From Nanobdellota archaeon (lineage in GTDB: Archaea > Nanobdellota > Nanobdellia > Parvarchaeales > Parvarchaeaceae), in assembly GCA_021800365.1 (NCBI GenBank), contig JAJYZA010000002.1:97187-144315 (forward strand): a stretch of 47,129 nucleotides of DNA. Reading direction: 5' to 3'. A model generated the notes under the pieces. The model saw only the letters and a program-made list of their open reading frames with translations, made no database searches and was not told where the DNA came from. This document shows positions 16,457 through 25,373 of this stretch, piece after piece. Both the position numbers and the translations under genes were made by a program. Position 1 is the first letter of the stretch; every line of letters starts with the position of its first letter.

Positions 16457-18004
16457 TTATTTTATTTCGCCACCATGCACGGCTTCTATCAATAAAATAC
16501 GTATTTTATTACCTTGTCTTAATTTGATTTCGTAAATTGGTATAAGAACCCGCTCACACTCAAATAAAATCGAAGAGGGGAATATGGTTTTAGCCCAATC
16601 TTTTTCGATTCGCTCGTCTATACGACGGTTAATAATAAGAGATACCGGTACATTTAACTGGACTAATGCTGGTTTATTTTGCATGAGAAATCTCTCATAA
16701 TTTATTAACGAAACATTCTTGCCGTCAAAATAGACTAGTTTCCTGCTTTTTAAGCGGTTTATAGAATTATGCGTGGCTCTAATCCCCATACCCAATTCTT
16801 TGTCTATACTGCTAATGCTTTCTTTTCGTTTCTTTGCAAGCTCCGATAAGACATCGTAATCTTCTTTAAGGAGTCTGCTTTCGCCCATTATCGGTCCCTG
16901 TGAAATAGATAATTCGTCATTTAGCACAATAAAATGTATCTTATCATCAAGCATTACATATGCCTCCTTATACTCCCCGTCATGTCTTAGGGGCAGTCTC
17001 AGTCCAATAAGTACAACGCTAATAAACTTTTCTGTTATGGCATCTATAGATTCGATTCTCTTACCGAATAATATGAACTCTTTCTTTTCCTTTTTGCCGG
17101 CGTAATCTCTAATGTGGTCTTCATCTATTCCCTTAAGCAGAGCGTATGTATTAACAGTCACTTGTTTTTCATTGTTATTTTTTACGGTAGCGACTATTAT
17201 TTTTTGTTTTAGTTCCTGCAGAACTTTACTAAGTTTTTCGCCCGGTAAAGGTTTTTTAAGAGTCGGCGTCGCCCCTCCATGTACTGTTATCATGCGTTTT
17301 ACGTGAATAGTACCGTCAAATCCAAGACCAAAAGATGAAAATTCGCCGGATTTATATGCTGCAATACTTCTAAGCGTTGATCGTGAGAAGAAGAGACTTA
17401 TTGCATTGATATCATTCTCTATCGCAAGTTTGCCTATAAAACCGTAAGCACATTGAGCTAATATGTTTTTATCGATATTAGCTGGTCTTTGCGATATTAT
17501 AAGTAAGCCTATGCCTCTTTTGCGACCCCTTACTGCTAATTCTTCTAGCATGCCTGGGACATGATGCGTCTGTGGCGCAAATTTATCTGCTTCTTCTACA
17601 AGAAGTAAGTAAGGGCAACTTAACTCTTCTTCTAACTTATATAGCTCAGATAGAGCTTTATTTAAAATTTCTGTCTTCTGCAGGGTTTCGGACAAATCAA
17701 GTATAATCGGCAGGTTGTTTTGTATACTGCGTTTAAATAGCATATAAAAATCTACTTCTAGCCCAACATCGCCCTTATCGCCCCCCACAATAATTACCTG
17801 AAAGGCAGTTCTTAGCGGATAATATTCTCCTTCTGTATCCACAACACAGAAAGGTAGTTTTAGTCTGCAAAGCTCTTCTAAGATTATACCTGCTAGGTAA
17901 GATTTACCGGAGCCACTCTGACCCAAAATACAACCCCTATTGGTCATAATGGTCTGCGCAGAAAGGTTCACGTCCTTTGCGATATTAATTTTTACGTCGC
18001 GCAT
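16457..18004 (-). CDS. HerA/FtsK-like DUF87 ATPase with C-terminal winged helix
   Basis: The 515-residue ATPase has Walker A GQSGSGKS at residues 28-35, Walker B LLLVEEAD at 133-140 and the SQRPANIDK segment at 171-179. These are typical of HerA-type DNA-translocating hexamers. The ATPase core starts only 15 residues from the N-terminus, so the HAS-barrel domain of true HerA is missing. After a middle domain of unknown fold (about 265-375), residues 385-440 look like a winged helix (SSIDKELGMGIRATHNSINR, then LKSRKLVYF). No NurA nuclease is adjacent. It may serve in DNA repair, conjugation-like transfer or defence; I cannot tell. The gene is monocistronic. Confidence 0.8.
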   Translation of the reverse strand: MRDVKINIAKDVNLSAQTIMTNRGCILGQSGSGKSYLAGIILEELCRLKLPFCVVDTEGEYYPLRTAFQVIIVGGDKGDVGLEVDFYMLFKRSIQNNLPIILDLSETLQKTEILNKALSELYKLEEELSCPYLLLVEEADKFAPQTHHVPGMLEELAVRGRKRGIGLLIISQRPANIDKNILAQCAYGFIGKLAIENDINAISLFFSRSTLRSIAAYKSGEFSSFGLGFDGTIHVKRMITVHGGATPTLKKPLPGEKLSKVLQELKQKIIVATVKNNNEKQVTVNTYALLKGIDEDHIRDYAGKKEKKEFILFGKRIESIDAITEKFISVVLIGLRLPLRHDGEYKEAYVMLDDKIHFIVLNDELSISQGPIMGESRLLKEDYDVLSELAKKRKESISSIDKELGMGIRATHNSINRLKSRKLVYFDGKNVSLINYERFLMQNKPALVQLNVPVSLIINRRIDERIEKDWAKTIFPSSILFECERVLIPIYEIKLRQGNKIRILLIEAVHGGEIK

Positions 18005-18179
18005 ATATTATTAAACAGCGAGTAAATTAAATAGTATTTGATACCGCCATTAATCCAAGATGGATGTCTAAAACTGTAAACAAGATATAGGTATTGATTT
18101 ATGTGAGACCCGACAGCTAGGTGTGATAAAGAACGTTATTTTAAATAATTATTAAATTTTGACTTGCGGATTAATCTAT

Positions 18180-18764
18180 TTAGTAATCACTGAAGGTTAT
18201 TTGCACGTCTCTCATCTTTTTGTAAAATTCCTCCTCTGCAACGTCTTCTTTAGATTTAATAAGTAAACGATCAAAACCCGCCCATATACTGTACCAGCTG
18301 GCTGGCGTTAATATTAGCCCAATAGCATCGGTGAATATGGCACTAAGATTAAATGTTGCTGGCGTTGAAAGCGTTAAAGCGTCTATAAGTCCTATAACGA
18401 TTCCGATTACTATAAGGAAAATCGCCTGCTTTCTGCGGTTTTTATCTTCAGTTTTTATTGCCTTATAGTGCTTTCTAAAATGATCTTTCAATCGTTGCTT
18501 TATTAATTCTTCCTGTGGTAAGTTTCTAACCGTCTTCGGAACCAAAAAACGAAGCTCTAAACCGGTCCCCTTGTCACGTGCAGCACGCTTTGCGGCAATT
18601 AATAGGTCCTCTGAGATAGAACGTTGATTATATGGTCTAGGATCAAAGTCTGAAAAGATATCATCATACGTATCCAAAATCAAACCAATCTCTGTCTCAT
18701 TAATAAAATTTTTAATTTTATCATTATCTTTCGTTTCTATATAATCATTTGGTGCGGATAACAT
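18180..18764 (-). CDS. Conserved protein of unknown function with two membrane segments
   Basis: The 194-residue protein has a soluble N-terminal half with SDFDPRPYNQRSISEDLL and a helical basic segment (RLKDHFRKHYKAIKTEDKNR). Two membrane segments follow (about 114-132 and 142-162) and it ends in YKKMRDVQITFSDY. The F-D-P-R-P-Y-x-x-R-x-x-S-x-D-(F/L)-L opening, the H-F-x-x-H helix and the closing I-x-F-x-x-Y recur in a family I recall from bacteria and archaea, without known function. The mid-chain SWYSIWAGFDRLL is also typical. It is 40 bases from the start of its TspO-like upstream neighbour's end, so they may be cotranscribed. Confidence 0.7.
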   Translation of the reverse strand: MLSAPNDYIETKDNDKIKNFINETEIGLILDTYDDIFSDFDPRPYNQRSISEDLLIAAKRAARDKGTGLELRFLVPKTVRNLPQEELIKQRLKDHFRKHYKAIKTEDKNRRKQAIFLIVIGIVIGLIDALTLSTPATFNLSAIFTDAIGLILTPASWYSIWAGFDRLLIKSKEDVAEEEFYKKMRDVQITFSDY

Positions 18765-18804
18765 TTAAATTTGTTGACAAGCGTTTAACATTGGTTCATT
18801 AACT

Positions 18805-19566
18805 CTAAAGTGCATCTTTTACTTCGATTATAGCTATTGAAGCTACTATCATTATAGAAACTAGGCTGGCAGAGACCATAACAGTATAATTTTGTTCCGT
18901 ATTAAATGCCACTCCCGTTAGAGCTAACAAGATTACAAGTGCGTATACAACTTCACTTTTTTTTAGCATTAAAAACAGAGTGAACGTAAATAGGATCAGA
19001 GTAGCGACTATGATTAGTGCTTCTGCAAATACGCCAAAACCATTTAGACCAAACGATACAAAAACGGCAGCTATATTGGCCAGTGTCACCACGCTTATCC
19101 ATCCAAAATAAATTGTAAATGGGACTTTTACCGAGAGCCATTCAGTTAAGCGAGTCCTTGAGATGTCTCTACTCAGTCTAAAATAAATTGTACCCGATGA
19201 GATTAGAAGTAGCAGCATCGGTATAATCGAAAGCGCTATAAAGGAATTCTGCCACAGGAAAAGCCAGGCCATGTTTAAGACGCTACTAAAAATAAACAAA
19301 TAACTTATATCCTTATGAAATTTCCGTTTTCTGTACGCTGGAAGGACTTGAAACACGATAAAAACCCCGAGAAGAGCGTATGTTACGCCCAATATTGCAA
19401 ATATGTAACCGGGCGGTGTTAAAAAGGAAGCATATTGAGTAGACACTTGCGCGGTGGTCTTGCCGCCGATAATTGTTGTACCCTCTGCTAAAGCATCGAC
19501 TATTAACGTAGAGATAAATGCTACAATATTTAGCCATATAAGAAGGGATTTCTTTTGTTCTTGCAT
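18805..19566 (-). CDS. TspO/MBR-related tryptophan-rich membrane protein
   Basis: The 253-residue protein has about seven hydrophobic helices. The loop TPPGYIFAILGVTYALLGVF, the NMAWLFLWQ motif and PFTIYFGWISVVTLAN resemble TspO/MBR-like 'tryptophan-rich' proteins in their longer, seven-helix form. TspO proteins bind porphyrins and are stress-related; the role of the long form is not established. The gene lies upstream of the DUF-type protein at 18180, same strand, 40 bases apart. The N-terminus (MQEQKKSLL) has no signal peptide beyond the first helix. Confidence 0.72.
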   Translation of the reverse strand: MQEQKKSLLIWLNIVAFISTLIVDALAEGTTIIGGKTTAQVSTQYASFLTPPGYIFAILGVTYALLGVFIVFQVLPAYRKRKFHKDISYLFIFSSVLNMAWLFLWQNSFIALSIIPMLLLLISSGTIYFRLSRDISRTRLTEWLSVKVPFTIYFGWISVVTLANIAAVFVSFGLNGFGVFAEALIIVATLILFTFTLFLMLKKSEVVYALVILLALTGVAFNTEQNYTVMVSASLVSIMIVASIAIIEVKDAL

Positions 19567-19797
19567 ATATTATAAAAATACTGCACTACATTTAAACTTG
19601 TCACGATATCCCAAAGTTTAAAATTCCATCTAACCTCTCTTCTATAAATTGCGTATAACGTGCTGACACTATTGCGCCGGGCAATTCGAGAATAAACTAC
19701 ATAGTGCTATTAATTACACTGGAAGTTAAACTTAGTTATATCTTTTGAAGTTTTTTGTAAAAATAATGAGAATAATCCGAAGTGTGAGGAACCATGC
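19567..19797. other. Spacer without a recognised gene
   Basis: About 230 bases between the start of the TspO-like gene and the end of the parvulin gene. It is AT-rich with a mild G+C patch around 19660-19690. I looked for tRNA arms and C/D-box motifs and found none that hold. Confidence 0.4.
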
Positions 19798-20073
19798 TTA
19801 TTCTAGTCGTTTTATAAGATGATAGCCGAATTGAGTCTTTACAATTCCAGAAATTTGACCTTTTTGAAGCACAAAGGCCGTCTTTTCAAATTCTTTTACC
19901 ATCATACCACGTCCAAAGAAGCCTAAATCACCACCATGCTTTCGCGAGCCATCTAGTGAGTATTGTTCCGCTAATTTTGAGAAACTTTCTCCTTTATTTA
20001 GTCTATCGAGTATTTCTTTTGCTAAGCTTTCTTGTTTCACTAATATATGCGCACATCTTATCTTATCTACCAT
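19798..20073 (-). CDS. Parvulin-type peptidyl-prolyl isomerase
   Basis: At 91 residues this is one bare parvulin domain. It starts VDKIRCAHILVKQESLAKEI, with the active-site histidine of the A-(S/R)-H-I-L-V motif. The middle has FSKLAEQYSLDGSRKHGGDL and GFFGRGMMVKEFEKTAF, and it ends in KTQFGYHLIKRLE with the second conserved histidine. Such enzymes catalyse cis-trans isomerisation of peptidyl-prolyl bonds. There is no signal peptide, so it acts in the cytosol. It begins 16 bases after the stop of the proline-rich surface protein at 20090-21877 and is probably cotranscribed with it. The substrate link to that proline-rich neighbour is only suggestive. Confidence 0.92.
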   Translation of the reverse strand: MVDKIRCAHILVKQESLAKEILDRLNKGESFSKLAEQYSLDGSRKHGGDLGFFGRGMMVKEFEKTAFVLQKGQISGIVKTQFGYHLIKRLE

Positions 20074-20089
20074 TTATTTAAATAAGGTA

Positions 20090-21877
20090 TTAACTTGCAG
20101 TAATTTGCGTCTCTGCATGCGCACCCATTTTACCTAGTAGATTTATTGTATATACATCTCCAGATATAAGCACCGCAAATGGAGGTTGTATCATTTGAGT
20201 AGCAGAAGCGGCATTAGCCGAAAGTTGCGGAGTAGGCCCTAACGTAAGCAAACCATCCAAGGTTAAAGTAACTGAGGCGCCCGCAGCAAGCATGTAACCT
20301 TTTGGTATAGCACTGACCGGTATATTAATTGATAAATTTGATGCACCTTCAGTAACGGCGTTTGAAGTTCCTTCATTTACTTGACTTGTTACCGTTCCTT
20401 GAGCACCCTGAACAGAATTAGGTTGTTGTCCCATAGATACGTTTAAAGACATCGGCGGAAATCCAAGTGAGCCATTAGAGAGTATCATACGGCCTATTAT
20501 CATATCTTGTGTTTCTGCTGAAGAGGGTGCAGTAGGCAGTTTTGGCACTGGCATCCCGGATGGAAATTGAATATATAATGTAGTTCCAGCAGGAAGCTGT
20601 ATTATAGTGGCTCCGGGCGGTATAGTCATATTAGATGGTCCAGTTTGTCCTGTAGCATTCATTTGTGGCGGTTGTGGAATGGTAGTTGTTTTTGCCACAG
20701 TATCTCCACTTATATTTAGTAAAGCACCGCTAGAGTTAAGTGATATGGCATACGCAGTATGCGCCAAATCAAGGAGGTAAAATGTACCCGACATGCCTGG
20801 CGGAACACCACTCCCATTACTAACGTTGGTTGATGGAGGAAATGTTTGATTAATCGATTGAGGTTGTGTGAAAAAGGAAGTAGTATTTAGGACGGTCCCA
20901 TTTGGATAAGTTATGATCATCTTAGGGGGAAGAGGCTCTCCTTGCGGTAATGATAGTCCGCTTGGCGGCATTATAGGTAACATTAGAATCATCGGCGGCA
21001 TATGAAAGAATAAATTTACCGGCGGCGGAGGGAAATAAACCTTCTTTGAACCACTTATCATTACTCCATTTAATTCTACACTGCTATTACCAGTATTTTG
21101 TACTGTCATACTAAAATCCGTATCATTACCATTGACAGTTATCGATGCCGTCGTAATTTTGATTGTAGGTGTGACAGAACTAAATAATTTTGTAAGATTC
21201 ACATTAGAAGAGAAATTGATATGCGAACCTATTTGTGGAGGTTGCTGTTGACCTCCAGATGGCACATTTGAGGATTGTCCCGCAAAGACACTTGGGGGTG
21301 TTATTACTGCCCTTACACTAGCGGTTAAAACATATACCGTCTTATCTACAGTTTCTATGGCCGTTACTGAAGGCACTAAATCTACAAGTCCATTTCGTTC
21401 GCCAGAGATAGAATTATTTGTCGTTATGTTTATTGTCAAGGTTTCTTCACCAATTACCACTGTGTTATTTTTTCCATTTATCGTTATGACTGCATTAGAG
21501 ATATTTACCTTTATCTGCGTTACCTTTGAACCATTTGGAACATTTACAGCAGCTAACACGATGGATGAATTCTGAAGCGCAAGTACATTTACAGTTCCAC
21601 TTCCCGGCAATGCTTGGGTGCTTACGCTGCCATTATGAGAAACAGAAAGTTGTAAAGCAGAATAAGTTACATACAAGGCAGTTGTCCCTACCGGTACAGT
21701 TGCTGGGTCAGTAAGAGATAAAAAGAAATTTTTTGTCGTAGCTGCATTATTATTTGGAGTAGACGCTACTGGGAGAATGAAACTGAATATCGCGTATCCC
21801 GCAATCAATGCGACAACTACGCCAATGACCGCATAAGTAAGATAACCGCTACCAGCACCTTTTTTATCCCCACGCAT
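20090..21877 (-). CDS. DUF4382-type surface protein with Pro/Met-rich middle
   Basis: The 595-residue protein has a basic N-terminus and one membrane helix at 12-34, then a large exterior part with many N-x-S/T glycosylation sequons. Residues 50-190 form a DUF4382 domain: LSLTDPATVPVGTTALYVTY, then NVLALQNSSIVLAAVNVP, ending YVLTASVRAV. A beta-rich segment follows at 235-280. Residues 283-455 are proline/methionine-rich (FPPPPVNLFFHMPPMILMLP), and the end (515-595) is another beta domain. It shares both end modules with the 495-residue protein at 38247-39734 but differs in the middle. Function is unknown; cell-surface or S-layer-associated roles are likely. The parvulin gene follows 16 bases later. 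Confidence 0.78.
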   Translation of the reverse strand: MRGDKKGAGSGYLTYAVIGVVVALIAGYAIFSFILPVASTPNNNAATTKNFFLSLTDPATVPVGTTALYVTYSALQLSVSHNGSVSTQALPGSGTVNVLALQNSSIVLAAVNVPNGSKVTQIKVNISNAVITINGKNNTVVIGEETLTINITTNNSISGERNGLVDLVPSVTAIETVDKTVYVLTASVRAVITPPSVFAGQSSNVPSGGQQQPPQIGSHINFSSNVNLTKLFSSVTPTIKITTASITVNGNDTDFSMTVQNTGNSSVELNGVMISGSKKVYFPPPPVNLFFHMPPMILMLPIMPPSGLSLPQGEPLPPKMIITYPNGTVLNTTSFFTQPQSINQTFPPSTNVSNGSGVPPGMSGTFYLLDLAHTAYAISLNSSGALLNISGDTVAKTTTIPQPPQMNATGQTGPSNMTIPPGATIIQLPAGTTLYIQFPSGMPVPKLPTAPSSAETQDMIIGRMILSNGSLGFPPMSLNVSMGQQPNSVQGAQGTVTSQVNEGTSNAVTEGASNLSINIPVSAIPKGYMLAAGASVTLTLDGLLTLGPTPQLSANAASATQMIQPPFAVLISGDVYTINLLGKMGAHAETQITAS

Positions 21878-22025
21878 AAAAAAACAAACAACTTTAAGTA
21901 TATAAAACTACCGTTTTTAAGTTTATATCTTAAGGCGTTGCCGACAAATTTAAGCTTATAAAAGAAGGGGTCTTCTAAGTAAATGGTATTGAAGAGTTAA
22001 TTAGTTACTTTTATACTAATGTTTT

Positions 22026-23378
22026 ATGAGTGAATTTAAAATGATGGGCCTAAATCAAAGGCTATTGCAGGCATTAGAAAAGATGGGGTTTAATACCCCT
22101 ACAGAGGTTCAAAAAGAAACGATACCAATAGCGCTATCCGGAAAAGATATAATAGTAAGGTCAAAAACCGGGAGTGGAAAAACCGCCGCTTTCCTAGTAC
22201 CGATAATAAATTCTATCGGAAAAGATGATCTAAACGCGGCACTTATAATAGCACCGACACGCGAACTCGCTATTCAAGTTTCATCTGTTGCAGAAAAGAT
22301 GGTAAAGGAATCGGAATTAAGCATAGTTACTGTTTATGGAGGCTCCTCTATGAATCTCCAGATAAGCCGCATACGGCGTAAAGTTAACATAATAATTGGT
22401 ACTCCCGGTAGAATTATAGATTTGATGAAACAAGGGGAATTATCCTTAAACAAAGTAAAGTTTTTGGTTTTAGATGAAGCAGATACTATGCTAGACATGG
22501 GGTTCATAGAAGACATAGCTTTCATCATCTCAAAATTGCCGCTTAATAGACAAACAATGTTGTTCTCAGCAACAATACCAAGCGGCATAATAAATATTGC
22601 AAATAAATACATGAAGAATCCACTTAAGATAACAGTTGGAAAAGAGGAGGAGATTACAGTGAATACGATTACACACCTCTATACAATAGCAGACGGTAAC
22701 AAGCGCTTACCGACACTTTTGGCGTATATAAATTACTATCAGCCTAAAAAAGCCATAATATTCGTAGGCACACAGCATGGAGCAGATAGGATTTATTGGG
22801 CACTGAAGAAAAATGGTTTTGATGTCACAGTTATTCACGGCGGTTTAACACAAAAAAGGAGGGAGTACTCTCTCTCCGATTTTAGGAGAGGAACGCGGTT
22901 CCTTGTAGCTACAAATGTAGCTGCTCGTGGGATAGACATAAATGATATAACTGATGTAATCAATGTAGACGTTGGCGAAAATCCAGATATTTATGTACAT
23001 CGAGTTGGAAGGTCGGCTAGGATGGGGGCGGAAGGCCGTGCATTTAGTATCTTTCCTAGACGAGACAGCTATTTAGTAAGTGATATAGAACGCTCTGCAA
23101 ATATTAAGATGACAAAAATCGAACTTGATATCAGTAAATATATCAGTACTACTAGTGTGGAAGAAGTGGACCCAAGTCAGCTATTAATGCGAGGTAATCT
23201 TCATGGATCTGCAACATATGAAAATCGGCAGCGTAGACCATTTAAAGATAGTTACAACGGATCAAATTATCATAGTAATTTCTCATCTGGAAGACGATAT
23301 AATCGATTCAATAGTTCAAAAAGAAATGGACGATTTAGAACAAGGGGAAATTACAGTGGCGACAAAGGATTTGCGTAA
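22026..23378 (+). CDS. DEAD-box ATP-dependent RNA helicase
   Basis: All helicase motifs are present in 450 residues. They are the Q-motif region (FNTPTEVQKETIP), Walker A SKTGSGKT at 46-53, PTRELA, GTPGR, DEAD (VLDEADTMLD), SAT, and in domain 2 VATNVAARGIDI and HRVGRSARMG. After residue 380 comes a low-complexity tail rich in Arg, Asn, Ser and Gly (GSNYHSNFSSGRRYNRFN), typical of RNA-annealing RGG-like tails. It should unwind structured RNA during ribosome assembly or mRNA turnover. It is monocistronic, with a TATA-like stretch shortly upstream, and ends convergent to the gene at 23390 with only 11 bases between. Confidence 0.93.
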   Translation: MSEFKMMGLNQRLLQALEKMGFNTPTEVQKETIPIALSGKDIIVRSKTGSGKTAAFLVPIINSIGKDDLNAALIIAPTRELAIQVSSVAEKMVKESELSIVTVYGGSSMNLQISRIRRKVNIIIGTPGRIIDLMKQGELSLNKVKFLVLDEADTMLDMGFIEDIAFIISKLPLNRQTMLFSATIPSGIINIANKYMKNPLKITVGKEEEITVNTITHLYTIADGNKRLPTLLAYINYYQPKKAIIFVGTQHGADRIYWALKKNGFDVTVIHGGLTQKRREYSLSDFRRGTRFLVATNVAARGIDINDITDVINVDVGENPDIYVHRVGRSARMGAEGRAFSIFPRRDSYLVSDIERSANIKMTKIELDISKYISTTSVEEVDPSQLLMRGNLHGSATYENRQRRPFKDSYNGSNYHSNFSSGRRYNRFNSSKRNGRFRTRGNYSGDKGFA

Positions 23379-23389
23379 TAATTATAAAT

Positions 23390-24445
23390 TTAATTAGATA
23401 GTTTTTTATTCTTGTTTAATCTGGATAATATTGATTTTATTTTTTTTAGTTCTTTCGTCGCGATATTTTTCTGCCAGACCTCATAACTAGATATTTCTCG
23501 CAGATTCTCAATAAATTTAGCGCTTCTTATTAAGTGCTTTTTTATATCACCTTTTTCATAACCCCTGCCCGTAAAGAGTAGCGATTGTCGCGAGGACCAA
23601 TCACCAGGTTGATCACACCCAGGGATGAACCACGGTAGATATTTTTGGAGGGTCGTTTTATCGATTATGCTTCTTAGCTTTCTCTTCTTTTTGTATTTTG
23701 AGAAGTAGCTTTCATCTATGCCGTATACAGTCATATCATAGTTGTTAAATGCAAGTTCAGTTACATTTTCTATTGAAAAAGCATGCAATTTTATTCCGTG
23801 GTTCGCTGAGACCTCTTTGAGTAGTTTTAATGCTGAAATAGAAATGAATCCGTATAGGATAATATCAGTTATTTTTGAATCACGTTTTTTGCTCTCTATT
23901 ATTGCGCTTTCTATCGCTAACTTTCCGGATACACCAGTAGCTTCTGTATCGGGTTTTATCAGTATTAGCTTGCTTTTTCTAGGCAGCATAGAAAAATCCT
24001 TGTACACTGCTTTCAATACCCTTCTTCTGTGATTTCTATAGGATGCCATCACATATTTTGGCCTTATAAAAGTTTCTCGGATATCGGTATGTGGCAAGGC
24101 GCGTCTAAGCGCAGGAAGTAATTTGTACCCGGGCGCAGCTCGTAGGACATTTTCAAAAACTAATTTACAACCACCGGACTCCTTATCATTTAAAACTAGC
24201 AGTCGTATCGCTTTTGCCGCTTCAATCGCGGCGGAAAAGGCCAATTTGTCTAAGTTTTTCCCGACTATATGTGGATGCATTGATATGCTCCTTCCGGCGG
24301 GAGTATCAATGATATATAATTCCTTAGGCAGACCTTTTTTTGCTACCTTGAAAACATGCGTAGACCTGTCTAGACCCTCTATTTTAAGCGCGTTTGTATG
24401 TTGCGTATCCAGGCTATACTCTTTGATTATATCATTAATGTTCAT
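23390..24445 (-). CDS. Unrecognised protein with a phosphoribosyltransferase-like core
   Basis: I do not recognise this 351-residue protein as a named family. Its middle resembles type I phosphoribosyltransferases. A strand enters a loop at LILIKPDTEATGVSGKLAIE (about 170-190), close to the PRPP-binding D-x-x-A-T-G-x-(S/T) loop. Before it, RLLVLNDKESGG fits the first core strand, and after it come ITDIILYGFISISALKLL and NYDMTVYGIDES strands. The C-terminus (about 270-350) is helical and Lys-rich, with WFIPGCDQPGDWSSRQSLLF. PRPP synthase is also encoded in the window, though not adjacent. It could be a PRPP-binding regulator or a base salvage enzyme; neither is shown. Confidence 0.6.
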   Translation of the reverse strand: MNINDIIKEYSLDTQHTNALKIEGLDRSTHVFKVAKKGLPKELYIIDTPAGRSISMHPHIVGKNLDKLAFSAAIEAAKAIRLLVLNDKESGGCKLVFENVLRAAPGYKLLPALRRALPHTDIRETFIRPKYVMASYRNHRRRVLKAVYKDFSMLPRKSKLILIKPDTEATGVSGKLAIESAIIESKKRDSKITDIILYGFISISALKLLKEVSANHGIKLHAFSIENVTELAFNNYDMTVYGIDESYFSKYKKKRKLRSIIDKTTLQKYLPWFIPGCDQPGDWSSRQSLLFTGRGYEKGDIKKHLIRSAKFIENLREISSYEVWQKNIATKELKKIKSILSRLNKNKKLSN

Positions 24446-24479
24446 CTAAAACAATTAGATACCGTTTTCCTAGAAATAC

Positions 24480-25262
24480 CTATCTTTTTAATTCAAAATA
24501 TAGAATCATTGGAAGATGATCGGATATTTCGATATTCCTTACCTTGAAGCCTTTAACTTTTATTTCATTTGAAACTAACATATGGTCTGTTATCTCTTTG
24601 CCATGCGTATAACTCGCGTGCTTAAGATAAGATTCACTTCGAGTATTCGTAATTCCGTACATAACTACTAGATTTTTTAATACGTTGCTTAGCATTTTCA
24701 TTGTTATTGTTTCCGGGGGCAGATTGAAGTCACCGCAGAGTATCTTGGCCCCCTTCAATTTTGATAGTTGAGATAGTATACGTTTAGATTGCATTATACG
24801 CTGTGGCGTATCCTCTCTCCATTTATTTGGGACCAGCAGGCCATGCGTAGTGCAAATCCAAAATGTTTCTTTACCATCTGTTACTCGTACGCACAGCAGT
24901 CGTGGTCGTGTGGTTAAACCAAATATCCTTATTGGATTCGTTAAGACTTTATCGTTACTTGCTGTAGAACTGAGGCCATGTTTTATAAATACCGCAAGAA
25001 AAGCGCCTTCCGATATATATTTTTTTGATCTATAAGCCGTAAACTTTGGAAGCACCAGTTTTATCGCTGAATAAACCCGTTTTTCCCACAAAACTTTTAA
25101 GGCTTTGTGTCGACCTCTCCTAATGGACATGTGTCTTTGTTTTTTCAGATTGCTTACTTCTTGAAAAACAAAAATATCGGTAGTTTTTGCATTGTTTGCT
25201 ATAAACTTTATTAATTCTTTAAGAAGTGCACCGTGCCAAATGTTAAGCGAAATTAACTTCAT
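24480..25262 (-). CDS. Endonuclease/exonuclease/phosphatase (EEP) family protein
   Basis: The 260-residue protein has the EEP fold markers. The first strand is KLISLNIWHG with the metal-site asparagine; FQEVSN has the metal-binding glutamate; KILCGDFNLPPETI has the Asp-x-Asn pair; and the last strand IEISDHLPMILYFE has the catalytic Asp-His. Enzymes of this superfamily cleave phosphodiester bonds in DNA, RNA, lipids or nucleotides, so the substrate stays open. It has a Lys/Arg-rich loop (KKQRHMSIRRGRHKALKVLW) that would suit nucleic acid binding. It starts 34 bases before the PRTase-like gene on the same strand and may share its transcript. Confidence 0.85.
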   Translation of the reverse strand: MKLISLNIWHGALLKELIKFIANNAKTTDIFVFQEVSNLKKQRHMSIRRGRHKALKVLWEKRVYSAIKLVLPKFTAYRSKKYISEGAFLAVFIKHGLSSTASNDKVLTNPIRIFGLTTRPRLLCVRVTDGKETFWICTTHGLLVPNKWREDTPQRIMQSKRILSQLSKLKGAKILCGDFNLPPETITMKMLSNVLKNLVVMYGITNTRSESYLKHASYTHGKEITDHMLVSNEIKVKGFKVRNIEISDHLPMILYFELKR

Positions 25263-25373
25263 ACTTAAATATTATTTTATTAAAAGCATATAAATTTACG
25301 CTAAGTCATAGTCATCATCTGTCCAATAGTACTAACTCTAATTCAAATTATATTAGCACCTAAGTTTTGAATC

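Noticed and set aside
18005-18179. Possible C/D-box RNA (GTGATAA-like box) in the spacer
   Set aside because: No D-box CTGA at a fitting distance and no terminal stem, so it does not meet the pattern.
25263-25373. Minus-strand ATGATGA resembling a C box
   Set aside because: No CTGA D box follows within 60 bases; the region is better explained as promoter sequence.
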